DNA from: Aeromicrobium endophyticum
GTDB lineage: Bacteria > Actinomycetota > Actinomycetes > Propionibacteriales > Nocardioidaceae
Length of the DNA: 64,000 nt
Direction of reading: 5' to 3'
Assembly (NCBI RefSeq): GCF_003586285.1
Contig: NZ_QUBR01000001.1
Location: 1,116,001 to 1,180,000 of the forward strand
The notes below the pieces were generated by a model. That model was not told where the DNA came from, searched no databases, and saw only the letters and a program-made list of their open reading frames with translations. Positions 63,100-64,000 of the stretch are shown piece after piece. The translations under genes were made by a program, and so were the position numbers. The number at the start of each line of letters is the position of its first letter. The stretch's first letter is position 1.

Positions 63100-63819
63100 T
63101 CAGTCCTCGCGCAGGCGCGCGTTGTCCTCGGCCCACCGGGCCATGGACTCCGACGACGACCGGATGTGCTGCGCCATGGCTGCGCGGGCGCCGGGCCCGT
63201 CGCGCGCGACGATCGCGTCGGCGACCGCCAGGTGCTCGTCGACGTTCTGCTGCAGGAGCCTCGAGCTCTTCGCGTATGCAGGGAACGACGAGTTGCGTGG
63301 CAGCCGGCGACTCACGTCGTTGATGCTCAGCAGCAGCTGACGGTTGCCGGAGGCCTCGAGGATCACGCCGTGGAACGCCTCGTTGGCCTCGGCCCAGACG
63401 CGGTTGGCCTCCTCCGACGGTTCGCGGCGCGACGTCGAGAGCTCCGCGATCGTCTCGGCGAAACCCTTCCAGGCGGTGTGCATGCGCTCGAGCTGCTCGT
63501 CGCTGATCCGCTCGGCTGCGAGCTCGGCCGCGAGCCCCTCGAGCTCGGCGCGTACCTCTCCCAGCTCGCGGATGTCGCGTCCCGAGTGGCCGTTGACCCG
63601 TGCTCCGCGATTCTGGACGATGGTCACGATCCCCTGTGCCTGAAGCACCCGGAGCGCCTCTCGCACGGGGGTGCGGCTGATCCCGAACTCCTCCGCGATC
63701 GCGCCGTGACGCAGCCACGACCCGACCGCCACCTCGCCGTTGAGGATCCGTCGCTGCAGCTCGTCCACCAGCCGGTCGCTCAGGGCGCCGCTCCCGGCAG
63801 CCAGGTCAGATGACGCCAT
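63100..63819 (-). CDS. GntR-family regulator, FadR/FCD subfamily
   Basis: A 239-residue protein from ATG 63819 with GGGGAG 8 nt upstream. Winged HTH: LSDRLVDELQRRILNGEVAV, GSWLRHGAIAEEFGISRTPV then REALRVLQAQGIVTIVQNRG. The FCD effector domain has the metal-binding acidic/His pattern ELGEVRAELEGLAAELAAE, ANEAFHGVILEASGNRQLL and QQNVDEHLAVADAIVARD. Predicted to bind the TTGGATGCAA sites near the cupin, permease and transferase genes and respond to a small organic acid. Confidence 0.9.
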   Translation of the reverse strand: MASSDLAAGSGALSDRLVDELQRRILNGEVAVGSWLRHGAIAEEFGISRTPVREALRVLQAQGIVTIVQNRGARVNGHSGRDIRELGEVRAELEGLAAELAAERISDEQLERMHTAWKGFAETIAELSTSRREPSEEANRVWAEANEAFHGVILEASGNRQLLLSINDVSRRLPRNSSFPAYAKSSRLLQQNVDEHLAVADAIVARDGPGARAAMAQHIRSSSESMARWAEDNARLRED

Positions 63820-63946
63820 CTCGCACGCTCCCCTGCGCACCGCGACTCGACCCACGGTCGACCGGATCGAGTGTCATGCGGCGAACCTAGCATCGCAAAG
63901 ACCCTCCCGAGAGCCACGCCCCGAGTGACCCCCCGTGGGCGGCGGC

Positions 63947-64000
63947 TCAACGCTGCGCGTCCTCGCGGGGATCGGAGGTTGCCGGCTCACTGTCGAGGTC
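63947..64000 (-). CDS. C-terminal end of a gene continuing past the window
   Basis: On the minus strand the frame is open from the window edge to TGA 63947, reading DLDSEPATSDPREDAQR. A short acidic/polar tail followed by 130 nt without genes is consistent with a gene end, but 17 codons are too few to identify anything. Confidence 0.3.
   Translation of the reverse strand, partial: DLDSEPATSDPREDAQR

Overview
This is high-GC, densely coding DNA from an actinomycete. The WhiB protein, the HU and DUF5926 genes, the fused PAP2/diacylglycerol-kinase, the acyl-CoA carboxylase operon and the frequent GTG starts all point to Actinomycetota. Overall gene content resembles Nocardioidaceae such as Aeromicrobium. 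That family-level placement is inference; no rRNA or tRNA gene was recognised.

Layout. 1-9.5 kb: end of a secreted phosphatase-like gene, a YjbQ protein, a DUF559/AbiEi-like nuclease gene bracketed by two near-identical palindromes, a HAD phosphatase, serS, a PAP2-DAG kinase fusion, a secreted leucine-rich-repeat protein, adenosine deaminase and a small FHA protein. 9.5-12.8 kb: a GH65 disaccharide phosphorylase coupled to a beta-phosphoglucomutase-type HAD enzyme. 12.9-24 kb: the most striking region, a head-to-tail array of eleven paralogous genes, all on the plus strand. Most encode a Sec signal peptide, an unrecognised domain with two conserved cysteines, and a very basic Lys/Ala-rich helical tail. 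The first copy is a pseudogene and the tenth has lost its signal peptide and both cysteines. Six copies carry a shared downstream hairpin and several carry shared upstream motifs, so whole transcription units were duplicated. 24-32.6 kb: arginine deiminase, a TetR/esterase pair with operators, DUF5926, an anti-sigma-type ATPase, rhodanese, a CPBP protease, HU, Aat, a phosphotransferase-fold protein and EcsC.

32.6-46 kb: a leucine/branched acyl-CoA operon (carboxylase beta, biotin carboxylase, HMG-CoA lyase) with a divergent TetR and palindromic operator, a lipoprotein, two transporters (one with a divergent TetR and operator), a secreted glycerophosphodiesterase, a YigZ protein apparently using a CTG start, a methyltransferase and a crotonase. 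Three copies of a GAGTGG-type palindromic intergenic repeat lie in this part. 45-52.5 kb: a CarH/LitR-like B12-binding MerR regulator divergent from whiB, followed by small stress and housekeeping enzymes. 52.5-63.9 kb: an accessory catabolic region with cupin, FAD monooxygenase, APC permease with a leader ORF, alpha/beta hydrolase with TetR, gamma-glutamyltransferase with a DUF1275 protein, and a GntR regulator. A shared TTGGATGCAA-type site lies upstream of several of these genes, suggesting one GntR regulon. Inside this region are the wreckage of a leucine-dehydrogenase gene and a dihydrolipoyl-dehydrogenase gene, next to an intact Lrp regulator.

The best candidate for an undescribed system is the secreted Lys/Ala-tail array. 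The palindrome-bracketed DUF559 gene is second.
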